Origin: Montifringilla adamsi
Taxonomy: Eukaryota; Chordata; Aves; Passeriformes; Passeridae
DNA: 64,000 nucleotides
Direction of reading: 5' to 3'
Assembly (NCBI GenBank): GCA_017590115.1
Contig: JAGGNK010011225.1
Location: 2,791,387-2,855,386 of the forward strand
Below are positions 24,677-36,944 of this stretch, piece by piece (the stretch's first letter is position 1; every line of letters begins with the position of its first letter). Made by a program: the position numbers and the translations under genes. A model generated the notes under the pieces. That model had not been told where the DNA came from, did not search any database, and saw only the letters and a program-made list of their open reading frames with translations.

Positions 24677-26672
24677 TTAGAGAGAGGGTGTAGAAATGCA
24701 CAAAAGGATTTCTCCATGAAAATCCTCAAAATGCAGCAGCTCATTACACCACACACCAGTAATGGACACAAAATCCACCATGTGTTGTAAATTGTAAATG
24801 AAGCAGAAATCCTTTCCCTTAATCTGGGAAATAAATCGGTTTTGTGCTAAGCAGATCAGTTTTATATCCAGGTTAACTTTCCAGAAAACAAATGCTGTGG
24901 AAATACACAACATACAGGTAAAGCAGTTGGAAGCTGCAGAATAATTAAGTGTATGCAGCTTTTTCTGTGCTGAAGGCAGGCTGTCAGAGCTCAACTTCAG
25001 AACAGCTGGGGAAAAAAAGGGAACTTGAGTTCTCTCTACCGCTTGGTGTCACTGTCCTCATATAAACAGTTGATCAAGATAAAACACAGTATTGGAACAC
25101 AGTACTAATATTAGCCGGTTTTATTTTTGGGGCCTTCGTGTTTTCATAAATCAAGAGTGAAAAAACATGTCCCAAGTACTGAACGATGTGTAGCTCTGAT
25201 GTGGACTTTGTTTATGTAATATGTCAACTCGGGAACAAATATTTAGAAGTACAGCCAGGAACACTTATCTGAGGTTTTGAAACTTCAGCACAAAGTCTTA
25301 TCACACAGGGTTTCTCTAGTTCAAACAGGGCTGCAGCAGTGCAATGTTGGAGGATCTTCATCAGCACTTCATCAGCACCATTTTAAAAATAAATAGTTTT
25401 CAGTGTATTTCAGAATGTAAGTTTTGCCCATAATAGAATCAATTATTAAATGAAGCAAATAGTCCAGTAGTTCTCTGCTTGACAAGTCTGTCATGCCATG
25501 TATGTTCGTATGCAAAACTACAAGAGGAAAAGAAACATGTAATTAAAATACCAAACAGTTATCAGATATTTTGAGGATATGTGTGGGGGATTTTGGGTTT
25601 GTTTTTATTTCATAAAACAAATGTACCTGAATAATTGCAAGATTGTTCTTCAGAAGAAAAGTTCTGTTCTGTTCTCCAGAAGAAAATCATCAAGAGTTTT
25701 GGTGCATTAGTAATCCTGGAAATCACTTCTTAAGTGGTGGCAACAACTCTTTTCCATAAAAGGGTATTAAAAACATTTATGATTTACCTTTTCAGAGCCT
25801 TGTACTCTAGCTGTAACTTCTATGCCCTCTTTGATGGCAGCAGTTACACCATTCATGGTACACTTTGTCAGTTGGAACGGGTGGAAAGAAGAATCAGGTA
25901 CAGTTAGGTGAATGTTATTTCTCTTCAACCATGTCAGGTCCCCGGTGATCAGGTGATATCCTTTCCTGTCAAGGATTTCATGTCACATAGGCAGGTACTG
26001 TTCAGGGCAATAGGAATGAGATTACTGCCCATGTCATCTAGGTGGAAGTTAGGTTAACAGCCGTCCACTTCTAATATTTCCTTGTGTTTGACAATCATGT
26101 TTGCTTTAAATTCCTGTTTTCATGTTCTACCTTCTTGGTCTCCTGACAACGCTTAGAGTGTGTTTGTTTCTTATTAGCAGGGACAAATCCTGGGGTAGTT
26201 ACAACGCATTTTGTAGAGTTAAAGCTATTGATGCACTGTCCAAGATGTAGGTTGTGATCTGGCCTTAAAACAATGTTTCCTAATGTAATATTGTTTGCAA
26301 AATACAAAATTCAACAAACTGAGTATGGGAAGTTGTCTAAATGCTACAGCAGACAGGGCTGTTTGCCCCAGTCTTTCATTGAAGGGTGCCTGTAAGCTGG
26401 TAGTTAGATGCCAGAGGATGACACTAGGGAAGATACAGTTATAAATATTTTCATTTGTGCAGCTGTTGACATGATTAGAAGAAAAACAGATCTAATAAAT
26501 ACCTCAGCATAAGGTTCACCATCACAGTAGAGTTAGTTTTATTTTGATAGCCTGTGATACACTGTGGGAAAAAATCAGAAAAAATCATTACTGTTAACTT
26601 GCCTTGGTAAGACAAAAGGTTTGCCCAAGGCTTAAGCTGGCATTGAGAAAATTTCAATAGTAAAGATGCCAA
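24677..26672 (-). pseudogene. Broken minus-strand coding-like relic, unidentified (possible endogenous viral or transposon gene)
   Basis: Three separate open stretches lie in a row on the minus strand, higher coordinate first: 26672-26475 (65 codons), 26307-26095 (70 codons) and 24994-24677 (105 codons). A further open segment lies at about 25950-25791. They are separated by stops and frame changes. The peptides contain several N-glycosylation sequons (for example NIT, NST, NKT) and scattered cysteines, and they look more protein-like than the other intronic frames. That would suit a secreted or envelope-type glycoprotein, possibly from an old endogenous retrovirus. I recognise no family motif, LTR or polymerase nearby. 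The segment at 25950-25791 ends at AAAAG|GTAAAT, so a host pseudogene exon is another possibility. Function and identity are unknown. Confidence 0.3.
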
Positions 26673-29600
26673 TGATCAACTTTATTTCTCCTTATCTACT
26701 GAGGGACAGGAAGCAATATGCTTTATATATAGCAATAGAAATTTAACTTGGATACAAGAGGGAGAAAAATTTGACTGCATGGAAATTTCACTGGGGAGCA
26801 TGCTATAAAAATGACTTGAAATCCTTATCATCCCCTAATCTGCAAAGCGTCCAAAAATGGCTAGAGGACGAGCTACATGTACTTTATTCTCTCTCAGAGC
26901 AGAGTTACAGATTAAGCAGACCATGAAGGTGCCTTTCAGCCAGGTTATGGCTGCTGGAGAGATGCAGCTGTTCCCACCTCCTTTTGTGCTTGCACTTACA
27001 GGATATTAACTGTCTTCACTTGTGTGAATCGTAGATGGTTTTGCATGTTATAGTGTCTTTAGATTTTTCTTACAGTATGTGATAGCAGAAGGCAAGAGCT
27101 TGAAACAGTGGCTGCCTGCCACCACCAGACTTAGTTTTTGCTCCACAATGTGGTGTTACTAGACCTCTTCAAAGAAAAGGTCCTTGGAGTTAGTGCAAAA
27201 AAAAATCATCTCAGAACCAGCCAAACTACTCTGGCTAAAAAAAATAAAAAAAAAAAAAATAGCCCGAGGCAGACACCTGGAATGGAAAGTCTCAGCATCC
27301 ATGGTTAAAGCATGGTGAAGTTACAAGCTATTAAAAACAGTATCTAGTGAAGAGACATGTCAGCTGACCCCTGTTCCGTCTGTGCTGCTTAGCTTGCACT
27401 TGCCAACTTCACGCATTCAAAAATCACTTGTCAGCTCTTGCCCTCACCACACAAAAGTGGCTTAAGATAATGAGATTTGAAAAGAAATCATTAAGGGTGG
27501 ACTTTTCCTCCATTTGACTTCTGAGTGTTAAGTTTGTAGAAGTTGCATTTAAACTTCTTTTTTGTGACCATGAAGGTTTTTTAATTTTTAAATAAAATAC
27601 TATCAGGTAGTCAGTGATTACCAGAACCTGTATCTTTATTTAGAAATGCATGTTTCAGAGTTAAATCATCACAACTCATGGTATTTGTGTTGCTTTTAAA
27701 AAGATAGGTCATAATCTTCAGTTCCTGCAGTGGTTTTAGCTGGATATTTTGAAGGAAATATTGTCAAGAAACATTCTGAGATGAACACAGAGAAGTGGAT
27801 TAAGTTAAATCAAAAGGGCTTGAGTAGTGTCATGTCTACAAAAGGAATTGGCAACAACTATGCCTGGCTGTGCTTCTTTTAAATACCTGACAGTGTGGGT
27901 GTCTGGACTCTGAATCTCAGCAGATGAGAGTAAGATTTCCTGAGTTTTGAATCCACTGAAATCTTCCCAGCAGGAGTTGCTTGTTAAACTCTGCCCATCT
28001 GTGTCTGTTACCTGCTTCTGCTCAAGATTCAAATCTCAAATCAGCTGTTAGATTCAGGTATTTAAAGCTTTTTACTCTAGAGCATTACCACCTACCACTG
28101 TTATCCAAAATGTGAGTGACCTAAGTTCTCTTTTTTGCCTTTAGAGATATCAGCATCAGAGAATTATTTCCTCCTTTGCAAAAAAAAGAAAACCAAAATA
28201 CTTACTGGGCTGGAGACTGCCTGGAACAAAGCTGTGAGGTATTCTTGATGTGGGAAGCACCCTTTTGTAAAAATACCCAAATATTCAGTGACTCAGAGAG
28301 CAAGAGCAAGCTTAACTGTTCAGACCAGTAATGAACTAACTTAAGTGTGGTGGCAGCTCTGGCTTCTAGAGCCAGAGATGTTTTTCTGTGTTTTATGCTA
28401 AGCAGATGTTACATCCAGCAAGTAAGTAGTCGCTAAAGCTAGAACTGGAGGAGCCAAATGGCTTCCTGCCCAGATGAATGCCCTAATCTCAGTCTCTTTT
28501 TAGCTAAACTCATGTTCATGTCCTTGAACAGAGAATAGTCTTGCTCTCCTCACGAGAAGTGAAAGTTTGTTATTTCTCAACTAGACAATGGTTTTGGACC
28601 TGGATTTACCATACTCCTACTGAATCATCGAACTTGTGGCAGGGGTTTGGACAGGACAAGAGGTAAATACCATAGCTGCATTTTCAGGCAGTTTCATTTT
28701 TGTGAAGCCCAGTTGCTTAGTTGTGCTTTAAACATATCTATTGGATCAGGCCCCTTGGCTGACAAAGAAGGAGATTTGCGCATTTTATGGATCCTGTTGG
28801 AATTTAGGCAGGAGGTTAGAAGTATGGTTTCTCCACATTTTCTATGCTCAGCATGCCCAGAAGCAGAATTCAGGCACCAAAATGGAAGTGAGCACAACAG
28901 AGGGATATGTGTCAAGCTTATTGATGGGAAAGCGCAAACCATTGTGATTTAGAGAGGCATAACCTAACAGGAGCATGCTAAGTTAGGCTTGTGTGTGGCA
29001 ATTCCAGACCTGGGCTGTATGGCATCATTCTCTGCACGGTGATGTACCCAGCCAGTCTGGCGTAAGTTGGCTCAGATATCTCCCTCGGATGTTTAATTAA
29101 GACCTGGTGACACACCCTTAACCACCCAAGTCCTTTTATGTCTGATTCATCTTTTGTTACTGATTTCACTGAAAAGTTCTGAAGTTAACTCACTGGAAAA
29201 AAAAAAAAATAATAAAGCAGCAGCTAATAAGACCAATGGCTTTTAATTTGCATTAATAAAAGCACATTAAAAAATACCCAAAGACAAACTCAAAATTCCA
29301 CTTGAGATTTTTCTAGTGACATGTCAACCACTCAGGCTTTGCTTTCTTGGTAATTAATATTACCAGAACCCCTTAATAGTCTGTAATAGCCTTGTAATTC
29401 ACATTTGGTCATAACACATTCAGCATATTGTTCTTAGTGGCAAGCATGCCGTGGTCTGGAAAATACCACCTTTAAACAAAAGTTTATACCAGGATCAGGC
29501 TTTTCACAATTGGAATTTCTCGTCAGGCTTTCCAGTGGTAACTACTGTAGTGGAAGGATTAGTGTGTATTTATGCCAGTGCCCTTTACTAGATGAAATCA

Positions 29601-30594
29601 GAAATGGCTAGTAGTATATCATTGATTCCCTATTTCTAATATATGATGGAAATTTTTTTAGGCAGTAAAACCTGTTTTGTAGCGGCATAATCTGAATCCC
29701 ATGTAACCATAGATTCATTATATTAGACTAAAATATCCTATTAACATATGTAGATTTTAGATACAGCAAAAATTTTCATCACCAGTTAAGGTATAATTTC
29801 TTTTCTTTTGCAAACAATTTCTGAGGCATGAGCGCTAATAGGATTTGGGTTTTTTCCAGCCTCTTCTGTGGACAGTGAAGATTCGATTTCATTAAAAGTA
29901 GTGGCATACAATAACATTTCTTTTAATTAGATGATCTCATGATTTCCACACATATTTGTTCTGTGCATTATTGTTAGTTGGCAAAACTGCTGCTTGGTGT
30001 AGCGTGTGAAACCATATGTCTCAATAACATCTTATGGCAGGTAAGGGAGGATTTGCAAAACACTTGCTGACAGGACACAACGCATTTTACTTTGATGGAG
30101 AACTTTTCCTAAGTGAACTTTATGGCTTAGTTCTCTCATGCAAAGTCAGACCTACATGAGGCTTAGTGGCTCTTACAAGTCTTCCTTTAACTCAAAGAGT
30201 TGTCTGTATGAAGCAAAGACTGTTTAGCACTGAATGTACTTCTCAGTGTGTGCTTCTCAGTTGTTCATCACTACAAAAAGAGACCGTCAAAAACTGTAGC
30301 CTGTGTAGCTGTTTCATATTATTTCTTTTTTTTTTTTCAATAGACAACTGTTGAATTAGGCTTTGTAAGACTTTTACATGCAGCTGTAATACTGTTCCTC
30401 CCCTTGGAGCTTAGCAGAAAGGACTACAAATAATTTCAGCCATTGCTTTTCCTCTTACTCTGTTTCAAGTGTATATTTCATTTGAAGTCTAAGAAACATT
30501 TTGGGATGCAAACCAAAGCAGAGAAAGAGTGTGGCAAATAGTGGTTAGTCTTTTTAAAGGCTTTTCAACAGTATGAAGTAGTCAGTTCCACTTT

Positions 30595-30660
30595 CTTGAA
30601 TTGTTTTTGTTTTTATGGGTTTTTTTGTTTTTGTTTTTTTGTGTGTTTTTTTTTTTTAAT
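30595..30660. repeat. T/G low-complexity run
   Basis: TTG and T(5-13) blocks ending in T(13), of the same type as the blocks at 2066, 52075 and 62297. Nothing else is visible in it. Confidence 0.85.
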
Positions 30661-33086
30661 GTCATTTGCACTTTTAAGCAGATTTATAAGCACTTGGGCA
30701 AACTAAGGAAATTGTTTCTGGTTTTGTAAGTGGTCAGCTGGAAGGGCAGAAGAGAAAGAAGATCAAGACAGGTAGCAAGACCTAGCCCTACAGAGGTCTT
30801 GACTAGGAAAGTAGCTGTAGGCATTGGCCCCACTGACTTTTTCAGTGCCATCCCAAGCACCTGTTTAGGTGTTTTGCTAGTTCAGTACCTCAGTGACCTG
30901 CTGTGAGCCAGGTGTGACCAGTGTGTAGGTTATGAATTGTGCAGGCAGTCTCTGAAGTGCAGAGATGACATGGTGAGATGGAGAGATTGCCAGTAGATTT
31001 ATGTTGTTAGTGTGAAATTCCCCACAACCCCCTTCTCTGATGGTAACATTTTCCTCTTTCCATCCCTGCAAATGACCAGGTATGCATGTTGACTTCAGTC
31101 TCTCCCAGTTTCTGCGCAGAGATGGTGTGATTTCATTGACTCTAAATGGAGCTTGTTCTGATTTACAGTTGTTTGCACAGGACAAGATTCAGGCCAGTAA
31201 ATTTCACTGTGGAGCTTTGCCTTGTAAAAACCTAATGGCAATGGATTTGACAGAAAGGAAGAAGGGAGGGAAGAAGAAACATTTAGGACTATTTATTAAT
31301 CAAGAATTCCAGCAGGGAGGCTTTTTTTTTGCCTTGATTCTGGCAAATGTACAGATGAGAGATATTGTGCAGAGACTGTTTCTGCACAAACAGAGAAAGC
31401 CCTTCAGATGTAAACATTTGAGCAGCTGGCATGGGAGATTAGTGCAGCAGCAGTTGGGAGGGGGGTAATAGTGGATAGTGGTGCTGTCTAAATTTAACGA
31501 ATGTTAAACAAAGTCCTTGTTCTAGTTTAAGGGCTGCAGGTCAGAAAGACAATATCAACTAAAAATACTGGCAGTTGTACAGGTCAGACAAAGTTATTAA
31601 CTGGTATTTAATTAAAAGTAACTTGCCTATCCAAAATTCTGACACCTCCTTCCCCCCTCACCCAAAAGGGGGGGAAAAAGGATGCTGGGAAAATATATCC
31701 TATTTAACTTCTTTGAGTTAGGGGGAAAAAAAAAACCCAACACTTTATCCTTTGTCTATGGAAAGGCAATACTTTGGGACTTCTTAATGTGTTTTGTTTT
31801 GATTGTGAACTTAGTGTATTGTTCTACTTTTAATTTTCTGTGACTGAAAATGACATCAAAGAAAGAATCATGCTAAGGGTGAAAGTAAAGTAGTGATCTT
31901 TTAGCTTTTTAGATGTGTTCATGTGCTGTTTAATATGTGTTTTAGTTTTTTAAACCCTTGCCAATTAGTTAGACAACTAATTATATATCAGTGTAGGGTA
32001 TCTAATCATGCATTGGGTTCTATGGATTTTGGTTTTAATCTGTTTTGATTATGGTTTTAAAACAACTCCATGCTATTTGTTGGGATCCAGTTCACATGTG
32101 TTTTGTTGGAGGTCCTTTACTTTCTCATTTCTTTAATAGAAGAGATTGAAGTATGGATATCTTGAACCAAATTTTATGTTTAAAAAATCAGAGCTATGCT
32201 TTCTTAGCTGGCATTGTTATGATTTTCATTGAGCTTGAAAGTATACTGAAGAAAAAGATTTTCTGGAGAAATGACAACGGCAGCATAATTTAGGGTATTA
32301 TTTTCTTTCAGCACCATACAGTTAGATTGACCTTTGGAGACTCGATGCAGAACTCAGTAGAGCCTGTGGAAAAATTCCTGCTGATTTTAACTGGCTTTGG
32401 ACTATGTCCTTTATGAGTTGCTACACTAGTCCATTTTAGAATCATTCCTTCTTGTCCTACTTCTGGTTCTCAAAAGTCTTCTGACACTTTCACTGTAATC
32501 TCTTAAAATGTAAGACCTTCATTCCTTTTTGATGGACAGTTGGCGCAGATGAACCCCTTGAAGTTGCTTAATTTATAGAGCGTCTTTTCACTGGGGAAGG
32601 AGAAAACCCCAAAGTAAACATGTTAAGTCTTGTAGAAGATGAATTGCAAACAATGGCAAAGGAAGGGAGTGGCTTTCACCAACCAATAATTTGTTGCAAA
32701 AGCAGGTTTTTCTTTGTTATCTGAAGCAGTGCATACCCACAAGTAAGCAGAATTCCCAGCACTGGTTCCCCTATTTAGGCTGTAATTGTGCCAGCTGAAG
32801 TCCAAGCATCAGTATATATTGTACCTATTTCCACAGGATTTTAACTTCGGTTTCAGTTAAATTTGGGACTGTTCTTGAAAAGTTTATGCCAAAACTGAGC
32901 ACTGAGGGGTTCCCTCCAGTGAATTGGAGTACACCAGTCTGTGAAAATAAATAGTTTGGAGAGATGTGATTTTTTAATACTTCACACTAAATTCAAAAAG
33001 AAACAAGGCTATACATCCTAGGAAAATTAGTTTCTTGGGAATAATAAACATTGACAAGTCAAGCTCTGGTTTCCTAAGGATATATC

Positions 33087-33105
33087 ACTTTTTTTTTTTT
33101 TTTTA
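33087..33105. repeat. Poly-T tract
   Basis: About 18 consecutive T within an intron, followed by ACTTGG. It could be a remnant poly-A tail in minus orientation, but no attached element was recognised. Confidence 0.8.
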
Positions 33106-35589
33106 CTTGGAGAAACCTTGAAGGCTACAGTATACTGCAAAGGAAGATAAAATTATGAATTTATATATATGTATATACAAAGTGGGAAAGTGGTGAAGTA
33201 GCCTGGCATCCAGCACATGTGTACTTCCATTCCCTTTGTGGTATCCTATATTATCACTTCACATTTATTTAGAAGATGGAGACAAAGACAAAGTTAGAGT
33301 TGAAAGAATAGCAAAAAAATGTTCACAACAGGAAAAGACTTGAAGGCCAAGGATATTAAAATAGTGTTCAAGCATTATTTCAAAGAAAATTTAAAAGGAG
33401 GTTCTGCTTCTTTATTCTTAGTCTGTTCCTCTTAACTCAATTAATGAACTTGCATGATTTTTTGCCAGCATGATCAGGGTATTGATTTTTCTCCGAAGTG
33501 GATAGTCTTTGGAGGATCCTTCAGGATGGAGGGGAAGCTTGGATTTGAATTTCGTGGTCCAGGAAGATTCAGATCCTGAAATTAATACACTTGACTTCTT
33601 CAAAGCATAAGCATATGTATTTTTCTAGCCAAATTGGTCACCTCCTTTGATGAGACAAGCTTAATTTCTGCAGGTGTCAATCTGTAGGTGTTATGAAAGA
33701 CAAGGTGGCTGTGTACCACACCTGGATGTGCTCTATCCATTGTCCAGCAGGAGAGTGTTGTCTTTAAACCTTCTCCTTACCCCTGTACTCTCACATGATG
33801 TCCTCCAGACTCCTCTTCACTTCTGACCACTGATGCTGATCTAGGACTGATTATTCAGCTCTTATAATTCAAAGTGGTTTGTTGGCATCAGTTCCCAACC
33901 ATCAAGCTGTAAGCATGATGTGAATTTGTCTTTTGATTTTGTCCTCTGCAGAAAGCTGTCATGTCTCATTAAAGGGTTGGTCTGCTCCAGCGCTGTAGTT
34001 TGCAGTCAGAAGTTGTCATGAAACTCCTGAAAGTGTGAAAGATGCAGAGAGCTTGGGAGCTTGCTTAGGCCAGCCCTTAAGGCTTCAGACTGAACATATT
34101 GTACTCAGTGTGTAGAAGGTGCAGTGAGGCACAAACATACATGCAGATATCAGGAAGAGCTAACCAAAGTGATAAGCTGTGTGTGCATACATCCCTGTGT
34201 CTGCATGTAGATCCATGTATGTATGCACAGAGGTTATGTACATGCACACCTGCACATCCAGACTTCTCAAAGAGCTAATTGAAACTGTAAAATTCCTGGC
34301 TGCAGACTTCTGATTCATGTTGCTAGAATCTTCTTAGTGACTCTGTAATTAGGATTTGTTTTAAGATTTGCACTAATTTTAGAGTTCAAAAGCTTATTTG
34401 TTCTTCTAATTTAAGTTTTAAAGTCTTCAGAGATTATATTGTTTTTCAGTAATACCTTTGGCAGTGTTTTATCATTACAAAGTGTAAAGTTTCCTTTTTG
34501 AAAATTTGCTTTGACATTTGGATGATTGTATTTGTCTCCCTCTAGCTAACCACCTACAGTCACCACAAACTTCAAAGGGAAAAGTTGTTGCAGGAATGCA
34601 TTCTAAGTTAATAAAGTATTTGTGTCAGAATTGGATTATAAGGACTGGAGCTGGAAGCCAGATCCCTGAACTTGAATAGATCAGAGCTTTGACTTCAGAG
34701 AAGTTCTTGAGATCGTGGTGAGAATTTGCCTTTGAATCTCAGTGGATTTTCTTCATTCATCAACACCTGTAATAAGTAGAGATTTTCAGAGGCCAATAGT
34801 CATATGTGTCAGAAATTCATCAGACACTGAAAATTTTCGAGGATTGATCATTCATGTTTCTTGCCTCTGGAAAACTTGCATAAGGACAACACTTTCATTA
34901 AAATGTGGAGAAAACACTTTCCAAATGGAATAAACATAATTTCAGTAAAACCCAGAAATAATTTCTCCAAAATCAAACAAACCCACACCCAAAACCCTCA
35001 TGCCAGGAACTATTCCATTAATAATTCTGGTCACCATAAAAATTGACTATGCAGACATTAAAGCAGATATTTTTAAAATTGTATGTTTTATGTAAAGTTT
35101 CCATCTCCTCCTCCAGCATGAATTGGCATATCTACAATGAAAATATATTGAAGATTATCAAGTCTAGTGGTTTAATAGTTTCTATATGTTAAAACAATTT
35201 GCGGGGAAGAACTACTTCTGCAATAGTTTTTGAATTTCAGGAGGACATATATTGCAGATGTAACAACTCCTGTTTCCATGAACTAAAAACATTGGCTGAT
35301 TGATTTTAAAGAATTGGTAATTCTAGAGAAAATCAATTCATATTGCAATGATGAATTAATTTTGCTCAAGGATTTTGATTCTTTTTTTTTTTGTTATTTA
35401 TGATTGATGAATGTTTAATACCAGTGGGAAAATGGGGTTTTTTTGGTTGCCAGTCTTCGACCTTTTGAACTCCCTGTTTCCAGAAGTCTGTTGCCCGACC
35501 ATTAGTAAAGACAGATTATGATTTTTGGCTTGGTTGTTCAACACTATTGGATTGAGCTAAAGCATAAGTGAAAGGAGAAACCAACTTTT

Positions 35590-36561
35590 TCAATCTTGCA
35601 AAAATGTGAATTTTTCCATCCTCAGTCTTCCAAGATTGCTCTTACTCTATCTGCTAATGCCCCTTCCAAGGCAAAGTGTAAATAGCTTCTTTTCTAATGT
35701 TCTTCCCTTGTTTTGCTTTCGGCTTAATATTTTCCTATCTTCTTTCTATACTAGGATTGAACTGAATTTTGGAGTCCATGTGGATTTTCCTCTGTAATTC
35801 TTTCTTCAGGTTTCTTTAAAATGTGTTTTTCTATTTAGGTCTCTCATTTAGGTCTCTCAGCTTTTGGACCTTTGTTCACAGATTTCAAAATGTTTCTTTT
35901 GTTATTTTCTTCTATTCTGCTTCATCTCCATGTCTTACTATGCATTAAATTCCTACCACAGAAATATTTATCACGTGTTTACAAACCTGTATATATTAAT
36001 TCCCTTTTCCTTCAGTGCCAAATCTTTTCTGGTTTGAGTTTTGTTCATTTGACTTTTCCCTCACTGCCTTCATGGAAAGTAAACATGAACATCACCATCT
36101 TTCTGGGCCAGTATATGGACAGTCATGGATTTTTCTTGAAAAATATTACTTCTGTCCTGCACAGCCTCCTTAGTTCGTTGTTCCTTCCCCAGCATATAAG
36201 AGAGTACTCTTATCATCACATTCACTGAACTCTTCTGCTTTTTGCAATGTTCCTCTCCTTTTCCAGACTTTCGTCTCTGAATTTCTTCAAGGACTTAGCT
36301 TCTTGTCAAATCTCATGAATGTGTTCACTTCATTTTTTGCCACAATTACTGTTTTTGTTCCCATCCTCACTTCACATCTTCTTTTCTACTTTTCTGTTCT
36401 TTCACATCTGCTTTTATTCCACTTGGACAAATACCCAAAGAAAGACTTATAATGTTTTCCACATTTTTTCTTATTTCCTTTTCTGATTCACCAATTCTTT
36501 TATAATTCCCTGCATATCTCTCATTACAAGCACGTAGCTATGAAAAAAAAAAAAAAAAAAA
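35590..36561. repeat. Pyrimidine-skewed block ending in poly-A
   Basis: For nearly 1 kb the + strand is dominated by T and C (for example CATCCTCACTTCACATCTTC at about 36362-36381), with very little G. The skew stops at a run of 20 A near 36542-36561. There is no recognisable protein. The 118-codon open frame at 35872-36228 follows from the lack of A/G-containing stops. It may be an inserted transcript-derived sequence or an old expanded polypyrimidine tract. Confidence 0.5.
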
Positions 36562-36890
36562 AGCTTTAAAAAAGAAAGAAAAGAGTGGTTGAATTTGCTG
36601 ACTCTCTATCTTTAGTTGGATATTCCTTTCTGGGACTCTATTGAAATTATTATTTCTTCCTATAGTGGCTTTACATACTGATATTTTTGGCAGTTATGAA
36701 AAATCTATTTTCAAAAGACAGTGTTTTTTTATAGGCTGATGTATTTTGACAATGCACTGTGATAAAAAGTGTTGGACTTGTGGAAGATAAGTTTTAACCA
36801 GTCTAGCCAGAAAGATGTAAATCAGCCCCAAGAGAATGCATTTTGGATGTCATTTTTTCTGGTATTTTTCCAAAATTATATTGAAAGAAA

Positions 36891-36944
36891 GAAGGAAAAG
36901 AAAAAAGAGAACATTCTGAAGGAAAAGAAAAAAGAGAACATTCT
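36891..36944. repeat. Perfect 27-bp tandem duplication, two copies
   Basis: Copies at 36891-36917 and 36918-36944, each GAAGGAAAAG, AAAAAAGAGA, ACATTCT, identical by eye. The sequence is purine-rich. It is a recent local duplication within the intron. Confidence 0.92.

Noticed and set aside
31082..31468. 128-codon + frame
   Set aside because: No motif, no splice sites that fit, and no similarity to COBL. It is compatible with chance in a 23-kb intron.
35872..36228. 118-codon + frame
   Set aside because: It is produced by the pyrimidine-skewed composition, which removes stop codons. The peptide is only Leu/Phe/Ser-rich.
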